From the NCBI RefSeq assembly GCF_001012815.1, contig NZ_JYJP01000144.1, forward strand, positions 46,572 to 110,571: a stretch of DNA of 64,000 nucleotides, read 5' to 3'. This document shows, piece by piece, positions 1-8,399 of the stretch (the first letter of the stretch is position 1; the number at the start of each line of letters is the position of its first letter). This DNA is from Vibrio mexicanus (GTDB lineage: Bacteria; Pseudomonadota; Gammaproteobacteria; Enterobacterales; Vibrionaceae). The translations under genes and the position numbers were made by a program. The notes below the pieces were generated by a model. The model worked only from the letters and a program-made list of their open reading frames with translations, was not told where the DNA came from and ran no database searches.

Positions 1-965
1 GGTGACATTCTACCAACCGAGCTTGACCACATTACTAAAGGTGAAGCGCGTGAAGGGGAGCGTCTAGCATGTCAGGTAGCAATGAAAACTGACATGGATA
101 TCGAACTTCCTGAAGAGATTTTCGGCGTTAAGAAGTGGGAATGTGAAGTTATCTCTAACGATAACAAAGCAACCTTCATCAAAGAGCTTAAGCTTCAAAT
201 TCCAGATGGCGAGTCAGTACCTTTCCGTGCTGGTGGTTACATCCAGATTGAAGCACCTGCTCACCACGTTAAGTACTCTGATTTCGATGTACCTGAAGAG
301 TATCGTGAAGATTGGGATAAGTTTAACCTATTCCGCTACGAGTCTAAGGTAAGTGAAGAGACAATCCGTGCTTACTCAATGGCGAACTACCCAGAAGAAG
401 AAGGTATTATTATGCTAAACGTGCGTATCGCTACGCCGCCGCCTAATAATCCTGATGTACCGCCAGGTATCATGTCTTCGTTCATCTGTCTCTAAAAGAA
501 GGCGACAAGTGTACTATCTCAGGTCCATTTGGTGAGTTCTTTGCGAAAGACACAGACAACGAGATGGTCTTCGTTGGTGGTGGTGCGGGTATGGCTCCAA
601 TGCGTTCTCATATCTTCGATCAGCTTAAGCGTCTTAACTCTAAGCGTAAGATGTCGTTCTGGTACGGTGCACGTTCTAAGCGCGAAATGTTCTATGTAGA
701 AGATTTCGACGGCCTACAAGCAGAAAACGACAACTTCGTATGGCACTGTGCTCTTTCTGACCCAATGCCAGAAGATAATTGGGATGGCTACACAGGCTTC
801 ATCCATAACGTACTGTATGAAAACTATCTGAAGGACCACGAAGCGCCTGAAGATTGTGAGTACTACATGTGTGGTCCACCGATGATGAACGCAGCTGTTA
901 TCGGCATGCTGAAAGATCTTGGTGTTGAGGATGAGAACATCCTACTTGATGACTTTGGTGGTTAA
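1..965 (+). CDS. nqrF: Na+-NQR subunit F, C-terminal part (frame broken)
   Basis: NqrF is the NADH-oxidising, FAD- and [2Fe-2S]-carrying subunit of the sodium-pumping NADH:quinone reductase. The window starts inside the gene; about 321 residues of a family length near 407 are present, so the N-terminal membrane helix and most iron-sulfur ligands lie outside. The first residues still show the last ferredoxin cysteine (LACQVAMKTD). The FAD motif RAYSMANYP, the NADH-binding GGGAGMAP stretch and the family C-terminus LLDDFGG follow. The frame breaks near 488, where restoring one G gives the expected SLKEGDK continuation. apbE and nqrM, needed to mature the complex, follow directly. Confidence 0.95.
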
Positions 966-989
966 TCCCAACTAAGTTGTTGAAATTAT

Positions 990-1020
990 GGCTGGCTCTA
1001 TTGAGTCAGCCTTTGTTTTT
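990..1020 (+). terminator. Terminator after nqrF
   Basis: A nine-pair stem (GGCTGGCTC with GAGTCAGCC, one G-T pair, loop TATT) is followed by CTTTGTTTTT. It closes the nqr operon just downstream of the nqrF stop, before apbE. Confidence 0.75.
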
Positions 1021-1122
1021 CTAAAGGCATCATACGTAAAACAGTCGCATTCGTTTCTACGTGCAGTTTGCTTTTTTACTTATGTTTCCTTTCGCATTGT
1101 TAATTATTACAGGAGTAAGCAA

Positions 1123-2118
1123 GTGAGATTTTGGCTTGTTGCATTAACTTCTATTTTTGTTTTGGCTGGCTGTGGAAAGCCGTTAGAGCAAGTGCATTTA
1201 ACTGGCCCGACGATGGGCACAACCTACAACATTAAGTACATTCCAGCGGAAGGCCTGCCAAGTTCTTCTGATGTGCAAATTGAAGTAGACAGGCTGCTTG
1301 AAGAAGTGAATCAGCAGATGTCGACGTACCGTAAAGACTCTGAGCTAAGCCAATTCAACCAATACCAAGGCGACGATGAGTTTGAAGTGTCTTGGCAGAC
1401 GGCAAAAGTCGTTAATGAAGCGATTCGTTTGAACCAACTTACGCACGGAGCTTTAGACGTAACAGTTGGCCCGTTGGTTAACTTATGGGGCTTTGGCCCA
1501 GAAGCGAGACGCGAAAAGGTACCGTCTGAACAAGAGATAGCGAAGCGCCGCGAGATGACGGGGATACAGCACCTATCGGCAACTGAGTCGACGATTCGCA
1601 AAGACATCCCGAATCTATACGTTGATTTATCTACGATAGCCAAAGGCTGGGGTGTTGATGTCGTCGCTGATTACATTGGCTCATTGGGTATAGAAAACTT
1701 CATGGTGGAAGTGGGCGGTGAGATGCGTGTGGCGGGCCTTAACCGTGAAAGCGTGCCGTGGCGAATTGCCATTGAAAAGCCGTCAGTTGATGAGAGAAGT
1801 ATCCAAGAGATCATTGAGCCAGGTAATATGGCGGTTGCTACATCGGGCGACTACAGAAATTATTTTGAACGCGATGGTATTCGTTATTCACATATCATCG
1901 ACCCTAAAACCGCTTTTCCTATCAACAATAAAGTAGTGTCGGTGACGGTTTTAAATGAGTCTTCTATGACAGCAGATGGCCTTTCAACCGGTCTAATGGT
2001 ATTGGGTGAACAACAAGGTATGGAAATCGCCAATCAGCATGGCATTCCGATGCTGATGATTGTGAAAACAGAAGACGGATTTACAGAATTAGTTTCAGAG
2101 GCGTTTAAGCTTATATGA
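1123..2118 (+). CDS. apbE: FAD:protein FMN transferase, lipoprotein
   Basis: ApbE attaches FMN covalently to threonines of NqrB and NqrC and works on the periplasmic side of the inner membrane. The predicted 331-residue protein begins with a lipoprotein signal: hydrophobic residues 4-14, then the lipobox LAGC with Cys17. Family motifs visible are MGTTYNIKY, LWGFGP, STIAKGWGVD and the C-terminal HIIDPKTAFP and MTADGLST. I chose the GTG at 1123 because AGGAG lies about 8 bases upstream and the signal peptide begins there; reading can extend upstream to 988, but that adds a non-signal N-terminus. Its place after nqrF and before nqrM supports the NQR role. Confidence 0.93.
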   Translation: MRFWLVALTSIFVLAGCGKPLEQVHLTGPTMGTTYNIKYIPAEGLPSSSDVQIEVDRLLEEVNQQMSTYRKDSELSQFNQYQGDDEFEVSWQTAKVVNEAIRLNQLTHGALDVTVGPLVNLWGFGPEARREKVPSEQEIAKRREMTGIQHLSATESTIRKDIPNLYVDLSTIAKGWGVDVVADYIGSLGIENFMVEVGGEMRVAGLNRESVPWRIAIEKPSVDERSIQEIIEPGNMAVATSGDYRNYFERDGIRYSHIIDPKTAFPINNKVVSVTVLNESSMTADGLSTGLMVLGEQQGMEIANQHGIPMLMIVKTEDGFTELVSEAFKLI

Positions 2119-2163
2119 ATCGATAATCGCCGCAGAGCGTAATAACGAGAAGAGTAGGTAGCA

Positions 2164-2418
2164 ATGACAACATTTATTATGACTTTCGGAGCTTTCTTAG
2201 GTGTGATTGTGCTGATGTCGGTCGGTTACATTTTCCAAAAGAAAGTAGTTAAAGGTAGCTGCGGCGGCCTAGGTGCCGTTGGCGTAGATAAGGTGTGTAA
2301 CTGTCCAGAGCCTTGTGATGCGCGTAAGAAGCGTGAAGCGCGTGAAGCTGAGCGTGCTGAAAAGCTTGCGGCACGTGCAGAGAAGCAAGCGGCTTGGGAA
2401 AAAGATCGCATTGCTTGA
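2164..2418 (+). CDS. nqrM: Na+-NQR maturation protein NqrM
   Basis: NqrM (formerly DUF539) is a small membrane protein needed to assemble Na+-NQR, thought to deliver iron for the Fe centre between NqrD and NqrE. The 84-residue product has one N-terminal transmembrane helix (about residues 3-24), then four cysteines at 33, 45, 47 and 51 in the pattern GSCGG...CNCPEPC, then a highly charged Arg/Glu/Ala-rich tail. Length, the Cys pattern and the position after apbE make the assignment firm. A strong terminator follows. Confidence 0.93.
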   Translation: MTTFIMTFGAFLGVIVLMSVGYIFQKKVVKGSCGGLGAVGVDKVCNCPEPCDARKKREAREAERAEKLAARAEKQAAWEKDRIA

Positions 2419-2435
2419 TTCAAAAAGCGAACATC

Positions 2436-2464
2436 AAAAAACTCGGCGATTGCCGAGTTTTTTA
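2436..2464 (+). terminator. Terminator after nqrM
   Basis: The stem ACTCGGC / GCCGAGT with loop GAT is flanked by an A-run and followed by TTTTTT. It also lies just beyond the 3' end of the convergent GGDEF gene. Confidence 0.85.
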
Positions 2465-2483
2465 TTATTTGCAGATTGTTCAA

Positions 2484-3707
2484 TCACTGATAAATGGTTT
2501 GGTTTCGACCATTCTCTTTGGCTTTATAAAGCCTATCGTCGGCACACTTGATCTGTTGGTCCAACTTGTCTTGTAGATTAGTTGCGCCAATACTGATTGT
2601 GACCGAAATTTCGTGACCATCATGAGGAACGGCCGTTTTTTCAATGCGCTTTCTCATGTGCTCTAAACGAGTGACAAAGTCATCGTAGGGGCCGCATTGC
2701 TGAATACAGAACTCTTCACCACCAAATCGAGCAACCACATCATCTTTGAAGTAGATCTTGAGTATGTTGGCAATGGTCACCAATATGCTATCACCGCCAT
2801 CATGACCATAGGTATCGTTGACCTTCTTAAAGAAGTCGATATCGATCATGGCGATGTTTCGGATCTCACAGCCATTACACGCTTGGTTAAAGAAATAACG
2901 ACGGTTCCATAATCCTGTGAGTGAGTCTTGATTAGCGAGTTTGTAGAGCTCGTCATTTGCCTCTCTCATGTCCAAAATTTGATGAACGCGACAGTAGAAC
3001 TCTTCTTGATTAAATGGCTTATGGAGAAAGTCATTTGCCCCGGCTTTAAGAAACTGAGCCGTGATCGTTCGATCATCACTGGCGGAAAGGCCGAGTATCG
3101 CAAGGCGGTTTTTATCTAAGGTCTGCCTGATTTCTCGGATCATACTGATTCCATCTTTTTCAGGCATGTCGTGGTCGGTAATGATGAAGCTTATATTAGG
3201 TTCTTCAGCGAGTACCTTGAGAGCCTCTTCACCATTCTCGGCTTGAGTGGTTTGAATATATTGATGCTCAAGTAACTGGGTGACATGACGACGAACAGTT
3301 TTCGAATCATCCACAACGAGCGCATGATGATTGACGTTGTTCATCAGCCTTTTTACCAAAGGAATGAGGTAAGATACTGAGCTCATGCTGTCTTTCAATA
3401 TGTAATCCATCACACCCTTTGCGATAAAGCGCTCACGAGTGTCGACATCAAACATGGCCGTTAAGACAATGACCTTCTGTCTGTGGTCGAGGACCAAATC
3501 GATAACTTCACCATCTTGCCCATCGGGCAGGCAATAATCTAATACGGCGCAAGCAAAATCGTTGTGTTGTTGTAAGGCTTCTTGGGTTTGCTCTACAGAT
3601 TCACATGCGGTGACCTCGCATCCTAACTGAGTTAGTTGTTGGACGAGGTAATTTCTGAATGCACGACTATCCTCAACAACAAGGACTTTATTGTTCAAGT
3701 CTACCAC
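2484..3707 (-). CDS. Response regulator, REC-REC-GGDEF diguanylate cyclase
   Basis: Cytoplasmic protein of 407 residues with two receiver domains and a C-terminal diguanylate cyclase that should make c-di-GMP. REC1 spans about residues 6-122 with phospho-acceptor Asp57 (AVLDYCLPDG). REC2 spans about 127-248 with Asp178 (IITDHDMPEKDG). The cyclase begins at DSLTGLWNRR (261-270) and carries an intact GGEEF at 329-333, so activity is expected. The product-inhibition I-site RxxD normally found just upstream is absent (the R position is Phe). The start is a GTG with no obvious ribosome-binding site. No histidine kinase is nearby. It converges on nqrM. Confidence 0.85.
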   Translation of the reverse strand: MVDLNNKVLVVEDSRAFRNYLVQQLTQLGCEVTACESVEQTQEALQQHNDFACAVLDYCLPDGQDGEVIDLVLDHRQKVIVLTAMFDVDTRERFIAKGVMDYILKDSMSSVSYLIPLVKRLMNNVNHHALVVDDSKTVRRHVTQLLEHQYIQTTQAENGEEALKVLAEEPNISFIITDHDMPEKDGISMIREIRQTLDKNRLAILGLSASDDRTITAQFLKAGANDFLHKPFNQEEFYCRVHQILDMREANDELYKLANQDSLTGLWNRRYFFNQACNGCEIRNIAMIDIDFFKKVNDTYGHDGGDSILVTIANILKIYFKDDVVARFGGEEFCIQQCGPYDDFVTRLEHMRKRIEKTAVPHDGHEISVTISIGATNLQDKLDQQIKCADDRLYKAKENGRNQTIYQ

Positions 3708-3822
3708 CCATTTTTATATTCTAGTCTTTTAATAATAATCGCTCATTTTGATAGTTCTATAGATTGAGCTAAAAAATACATAATTTAAGCGGATATTTCT
3801 TCCGTTTAAGATTATTGGTATA

Positions 3823-3838
3823 CTGTTTTTTTATACAG
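3823..3838 (+). promoter_or_regulatory. LexA (SOS) box upstream of dinB
   Basis: CTGT-N8-ACAG in the context TACTG...ACAGCT, a near-consensus gammaproteobacterial LexA operator, lies 22 bases before the dinB start. A TATACT -10-like hexamer at 3819-3824 overlaps it, so repressor binding would block the promoter. Confidence 0.88.
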
Positions 3839-3860
3839 CTCTCATTGGTTCGGATAGATT

Positions 3861-4924
3861 ATGGAAGTGGTTCGTAAAATTATTCATGTAGACATGGATT
3901 GTTTTTACGCAGCAGTCGAGATGCGTGATAACCCGAACTATCGCAATCGACCATTAGCCGTCGGCGGGCATGAGCGTCAACGCGGTGTTTTAAGCACTTG
4001 TAATTATCAAGCGCGAAAATTTGGTATCCGTAGTGCTATGCCTACGGCTCAAGCTCTAAAGCTCTGCCCCAGTTACTGGTTGTTCCCGGACGAATGGACG
4101 TCTACAAAGAAACCTCTCGCCATATTCGCTCTATATTTGAACGCTATACATCTTTGATTGAGCCGCTGTCTTTGGATGAGGCTTATCTGGATGTTACACA
4201 TTCAACAGCTTGCCAAGGGTCTGCTACCCTAATTGCTCAGTCTATTCGTGATGATATTTGGCGAGAACTTCATCTCACTGCATCTGCTGGCGTCGCTCCA
4301 ATTAAGTTTCTCGCTAAAGTAGCGTCGGACATGAACAAACCTAATGGCCAGTTTGTTATCCCACCTGAAAATGTACAAAAAGTGGTGGACAACTTGCCAT
4401 TAGAAAAGATTCCAGGTGTAGGGAAAGTCAGTCTGCGTAAACTGCATGGCGCCGGTTTTTACCATTGTGAAGACATCAAAAATTCCGATTATCGAGAGCT
4501 TTTGAAGCGATTTGGACGTTTGGGAGCCTCGTTGTGGAAGCGTAGCCATGGGATTGATGAGCGTGAAGTTGTGGTTGAACGAGAGCGCAAATCGGTTGGT
4601 GTGGAGAGGACATTTAGCCAAAACATTTCAACCTATGAAGAGTGTTGGCAAGTGATTGAAGAGAAGCTGTTTCCTGAACTTGAGCGTCGATTGGAAAAAG
4701 TGAGCCCTGACAAGTCGATCACCAAGCAGGGCATTAAAATGAAGTTCGCTGACTTTCAACTCACAACGATTGAGCATACCCATTCCATGCTTGAGCTAGA
4801 GGACTTTAAGGGTTTATTGCGTGATATTATGGCTCGTCAGCAGGGCAGAGAGATCAGGCTGCTTGGCTTGAACGTCATGCTGAAATCGAAAGCTCAAACC
4901 AAGCAACTAAGCTTTTTTAGTTAG
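3861..4924 (+). CDS. dinB: DNA polymerase IV (frame broken)
   Basis: Y-family translesion polymerase induced in the SOS response. The N-terminus KIIHVDMDCFYAAVE carries the first catalytic Asp; SLDEAYLDV supplies the Asp-Glu pair; the HhH region (IPGVGKVSLRKL) and little-finger domain follow. The C-terminus ends TKQLSFF, a typical beta-clamp-binding peptide. Two reading frames meet near 4067-4070; restoring one C to CCCC gives an uninterrupted protein of 354 residues, the usual length for vibrios. A LexA box lies upstream, and the gene converges on the RecQ-like helicase gene. Confidence 0.95.
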
Positions 4925-4953
4925 CTGCACTTATCTTTTAGCACATTTTATCG

Positions 4954-6882
4954 TTAATCTCTGATTCGACTAACCGCTTGAATGACCTCTGCGAAAGGCA
5001 CATGTTCGAGCGTAGAAAAACCACTCATAGAGCGAGCCCTTACCTTGGTACTTAATGGCGTTGTGATACCGCATAAGAATCGCGCGATAGCTTCATCACT
5101 GACGCTTCCCTCACACTTACTGATAAACGGTGATATCCATGCTCCTAGCTGTTCATCGTCAATGTCGTACTGCGTTTGCGCAGGCAAGCTCGCCACATTT
5201 CCTCTACATACTGAACAATGGCCACAGGCTTGAGGGGCATTGTTGTCACTGAAGTAACGAGCGAGCTCTGAGCTGAGGCACTGTTCCGATTGGAAAAAAC
5301 TTAGCATCTCTTGAATTCGACTGATTTCAGCCTGCTCTTTAGCTTTGAATAGTTGATGGAGTTTTGCTGCAAGCTCATCATTTGGTATGTCTTTCGATAC
5401 AATTTTATAGACATCAGTCACTTGTTTACTTTCCAGTTCAATCCATCCTTTTTCATGGAAGTAATCAATGGCAGTTATCGCACGCTGCCTATCCGCTTGG
5501 TAGTTCATCCACAGCGCATCAAAATCAACCTGACACCAAGTTCTCGCTTTTGGTGAGCACTCAAAAATGGCCTCGACAAACTGGCGTCTTTCGCCTTCAA
5601 ACTGCTGGCAAATAAATGCTCTGTCTTGATTGAACTTAAATCTATATTCCGCGAAATAACTGTAGGTTGGCTCAATGACGTTTTCTAGTTCCAGATATAC
5701 GAGAAGCGTTTTGAGTGCGAGTTGGCGAATGTTGGAATCACTCGACAGGCGGGATAACACGGTTTCCCATTGCCCTTGGTGCTGATAAATGTCATCGACC
5801 ACAGTTTTAATGTTGGCTAAATCGGGTGTGTCGCCATAGACAAAGTTCTCGAGCGTGGTGAGCCCAGATTGGTTGGCGAGCATCGTACAGTTGGACGGGA
5901 GACCATCACGACCAGCGCGGCCAATTTCTTGAGAGTAGCTTTCAATCGATTTTGGTAAATCAAAGTGAACGACACGACGAATGTTAGCTTTATCGACGCC
6001 CATACCAAAGGCAATAGTGGCGACAATACAATCGACTTCACCGTTCATAAAGCGTTGTTGAATGCTTTCTCGTACATCACTTTTTAAGCCGGCATGATAG
6101 GCCAATGCATTGATGTTGCGACGTGAAAGCATTGTGGCAACTTCTTCTGCAGTTTTCTGCAGCGTCACATAAACGATGGTTGGCAGCGTTGGGTCTTGCT
6201 CTATGAGCGCTTCGAGTGCTTGAGGCTTATCCGTCTCCGCGCATGGCTGAATATCTAAGTCTAAGTTGCTGCGATAGAAACCTGTCACAACGGTGTTTTC
6301 AGGCGCGATGTTGAACTTGCTTTGCATGTCTGCAATAACGTTCGGTGTAGCGGTCGCGGTTAGAAGCAGAGATTGAGGGATGTTTAGTTGGTTTAGATAG
6401 CTAGGCAGCTTCATATAATCTGGGCGGAAGTTATGACCCCACTCCGAGATACAGTGCGCTTCATCGACAACCAACATCGAAATCGGTACTTGAGAGATAA
6501 ATTGTCTAAATCGTTCATTTTTCAATCTTTCGACTGAAATCATCAATATTTTTAATCGCCCATCTCTTGCTTCTTGCATGGTTTGTTGGATCTGCAGTCG
6601 TTCTTGGCTTGAATCGATAGAGGCTGCGGGCACACCTTTGCTATGCAAAAACGCGAGCTGATCTTTCATCAATGCCAGCAGTGGAGAGATAACCAAGGTC
6701 AGGTGCGGCAGGTGCAGAGCGGGTAGCTGATAACAAAGAGATTTCCCCGAACCTGTTGGAAAGATCGCTGCACATGATTGGCCTGATAACACGGTATCAA
6801 TGACTTGCTGTTGTCCTTCTCGGAGCGAATCAAAGCCAAATTGATTGATGAGCGTCTGCTGGACGGAATTAGGTGACTGCAT
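4954..6882 (-). CDS. RecQ-family ATP-dependent DNA helicase (paralogue)
   Basis: Superfamily 2 helicase of 642 residues, predicted to unwind DNA 3'-5'. Walker A is PTGSGKS (42-48), DEAH is at 140-143 in VDEAHCISEWGHNFRPDY, motif III is LLTATATP, and motif VI is SQEIGRAGRDG. A zinc-binding cysteine set (CLSSEL...CGHCSVC) follows in the RQC region. No HRDC domain is evident after it. Sequence and context differ from canonical recQ, so this is probably a second RecQ-type enzyme of the genus, with a role not known to me. It is divergent from the Gre-like gene. Confidence 0.85.
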   Translation of the reverse strand: MQSPNSVQQTLINQFGFDSLREGQQQVIDTVLSGQSCAAIFPTGSGKSLCYQLPALHLPHLTLVISPLLALMKDQLAFLHSKGVPAASIDSSQERLQIQQTMQEARDGRLKILMISVERLKNERFRQFISQVPISMLVVDEAHCISEWGHNFRPDYMKLPSYLNQLNIPQSLLLTATATPNVIADMQSKFNIAPENTVVTGFYRSNLDLDIQPCAETDKPQALEALIEQDPTLPTIVYVTLQKTAEEVATMLSRRNINALAYHAGLKSDVRESIQQRFMNGEVDCIVATIAFGMGVDKANIRRVVHFDLPKSIESYSQEIGRAGRDGLPSNCTMLANQSGLTTLENFVYGDTPDLANIKTVVDDIYQHQGQWETVLSRLSSDSNIRQLALKTLLVYLELENVIEPTYSYFAEYRFKFNQDRAFICQQFEGERRQFVEAIFECSPKARTWCQVDFDALWMNYQADRQRAITAIDYFHEKGWIELESKQVTDVYKIVSKDIPNDELAAKLHQLFKAKEQAEISRIQEMLSFFQSEQCLSSELARYFSDNNAPQACGHCSVCRGNVASLPAQTQYDIDDEQLGAWISPFISKCEGSVSDEAIARFLCGITTPLSTKVRARSMSGFSTLEHVPFAEVIQAVSRIRD

Positions 6883-6968
6883 GGTAGAGCGGTATCTTTG
6901 TTGGATGAGTTGTGCATAATTGTACCCGAATCTATCCTTGAGCTGAGTAAAAATAGGTGGGTAAAAGA

Positions 6969-7444
6969 ATGAATAAATCAGAGTTGCAGCAAATAATTAT
7001 CCACCAGTTAGAGCAAACTCGTTTGGTGACACTCTCGGCTGCGCAAAGAGCGATTGATGCTGCGACCGACGAAGAGACGGTGCCGGAACACAAATATGAC
7101 ACGTTAGCATTAGAGGCTTCCTATTTGGCTCATGGTCAAGCTATGCGACTGAAAGAGTGTGAAGAAGATATTCGAGTTTATCGGGAACTTGTGCTGAGAG
7201 AAGACCTCGAACAAGTACAGCTGACGGCTTTTGTTAAGGTCGTTAATGAAGACGACAACGAAAAACAGTTCTTTATAGGTCCGAGAGCAGGCGGATTGGT
7301 GGTCACATGGCAAGGTCGAGAAGTGTCGGTTCTAACTCCCCAAGCCCCTTAGGTAAAGCACTGATGAAGCAGCAATCTGGCGATGAGGTGTCGGTATTGA
7401 TTGGTGATGAATCAATTACTTATGAGATTCTAACCGTTTGTTAA
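6969..7444 (+). CDS. GreA/GreB-family elongation factor-like protein (frame broken)
   Basis: Small protein resembling Gre factors: a helical N-terminal half (about residues 1-80) and a C-terminal FKBP-like half with GPRAGGLVV and SPLGKALMKQQSGDEV, the latter a signature of the GreA/GreB C-terminal domain. Such proteins bind RNA polymerase near the secondary channel. The frame breaks near 7342; restoring one A turns CAAGCCCC into CAAAGCCCC and yields a 158-residue protein ending EILTVC. ATG 6969 is chosen because AGGTGG lies just upstream. It is not standard GreA or GreB, so its precise role is unsure. Confidence 0.72.
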
Positions 7445-7538
7445 TTTAGCGTTCATCTAATTGACGTTAGACTGACGCAGTGTCGTTTTTCGCCTGTTTA
7501 TACTTAAAGGCATGATAGTGAAAGTATATGGAGTCACT

Positions 7539-8329
7539 ATGCACGTTCCCAAAATAAATGTTTCAAGAATGAGCGTAATCAAAACGGTTACGTTAGCCAT
7601 CATGGCTTCAACGCCTTTTATTACGGCTGGTGCACACGCAGCCCAGTGCCGTGTTGATGTGCAAAATGAGATCCACTTGGATGGCAAGGCCATGGAAGTC
7701 GTCCAAATTAATGGTTCAAGCGCTCGCATAGAGGCCAATAACGATTTGTATATCCATGGCGAAAAAATCGAGTTAACTGAAGACCAGCAAGCGGCGATTG
7801 AACAGTATCGCGAAAGTATGAACGAGTACTTACCGAAAGCGAGGAAATTGGCGAAAGACAGCTTGGATCTACCAACGACATCATTGATGATGTGGCAGTG
7901 AGTTTAGATGCGCCCGAGGCGTTTGAAGAGCTTAAGCAATCCATGACAGAGTTCTTTGTCAACCTAGAATCGCGTTACTACAAGGAAGGGGACTTGGTCA
8001 TCCCTGCCGAAAGCTTCGACTCTATGGTCGAGCGTTGGGTGCTAGATTTCGAAAAAGCCAAAAGTATGTTTAACACTGAGTTTGTGACCAGTGCGTTTAA
8101 CGCTTTGTCAGAGAAGATGCAGCAAGAGGGCAGTATTAACCTAACCGAGTTGGCTGATACCATGGCCGAGCTTAAAGCGAAAATAGAAAAACGTTTGGAC
8201 GAGCACTCCGCGGAGATCAAGCAGCAAGGCGAAGACTTGTGTGACTCTTTGGATGACATGGTCGAGCAAGAGCAGCAGCTACATAAAAAGATTCCGGCTT
8301 TGAAAGATTATCAAACATTCACGATTTAA
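7539..8329 (+). CDS. YggN-like DUF2884 periplasmic protein (frame broken)
   Basis: Exported protein of unknown function resembling E. coli YggN (DUF2884). The N-terminus is a signal peptide ending near AGAHA/AQC; next comes a family-like CRVDVQNEIHLDG segment, then a largely alpha-helical, acidic body with likely coiled coil (residues about 85-260). Two frames join near 7867-7872, where one base is missing (GATCT?ACC); the exact base is not determinable here. Restored length is about 263 residues. ATG 7539 is preferred over 7512 because GGAG precedes it at good spacing. No functional partner is evident. Confidence 0.72.
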
Positions 8330-8350
8330 AAATGTGTCTGAGAGATAGAA

Positions 8351-8377
8351 AAAAGAGCGCCAGTTTGGCGCTCTTTT
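8351..8377. terminator. Bidirectional terminator between yggN-like gene and chitinase
   Basis: A perfect inverted repeat of 12 bases (AAAAGAGCGCCA / TGGCGCTCTTTT) with loop GTT serves both convergent genes. Confidence 0.88.
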
Positions 8378-8399
8378 GCTTTTCAAGACAACTTAGAAT

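Noticed and set aside
988..1122. Longer N-terminus for ApbE
   Set aside because: The extension covers the nqrF terminator and a non-signal stretch; the GTG at 1123 has the ribosome-binding site and lipoprotein signal.
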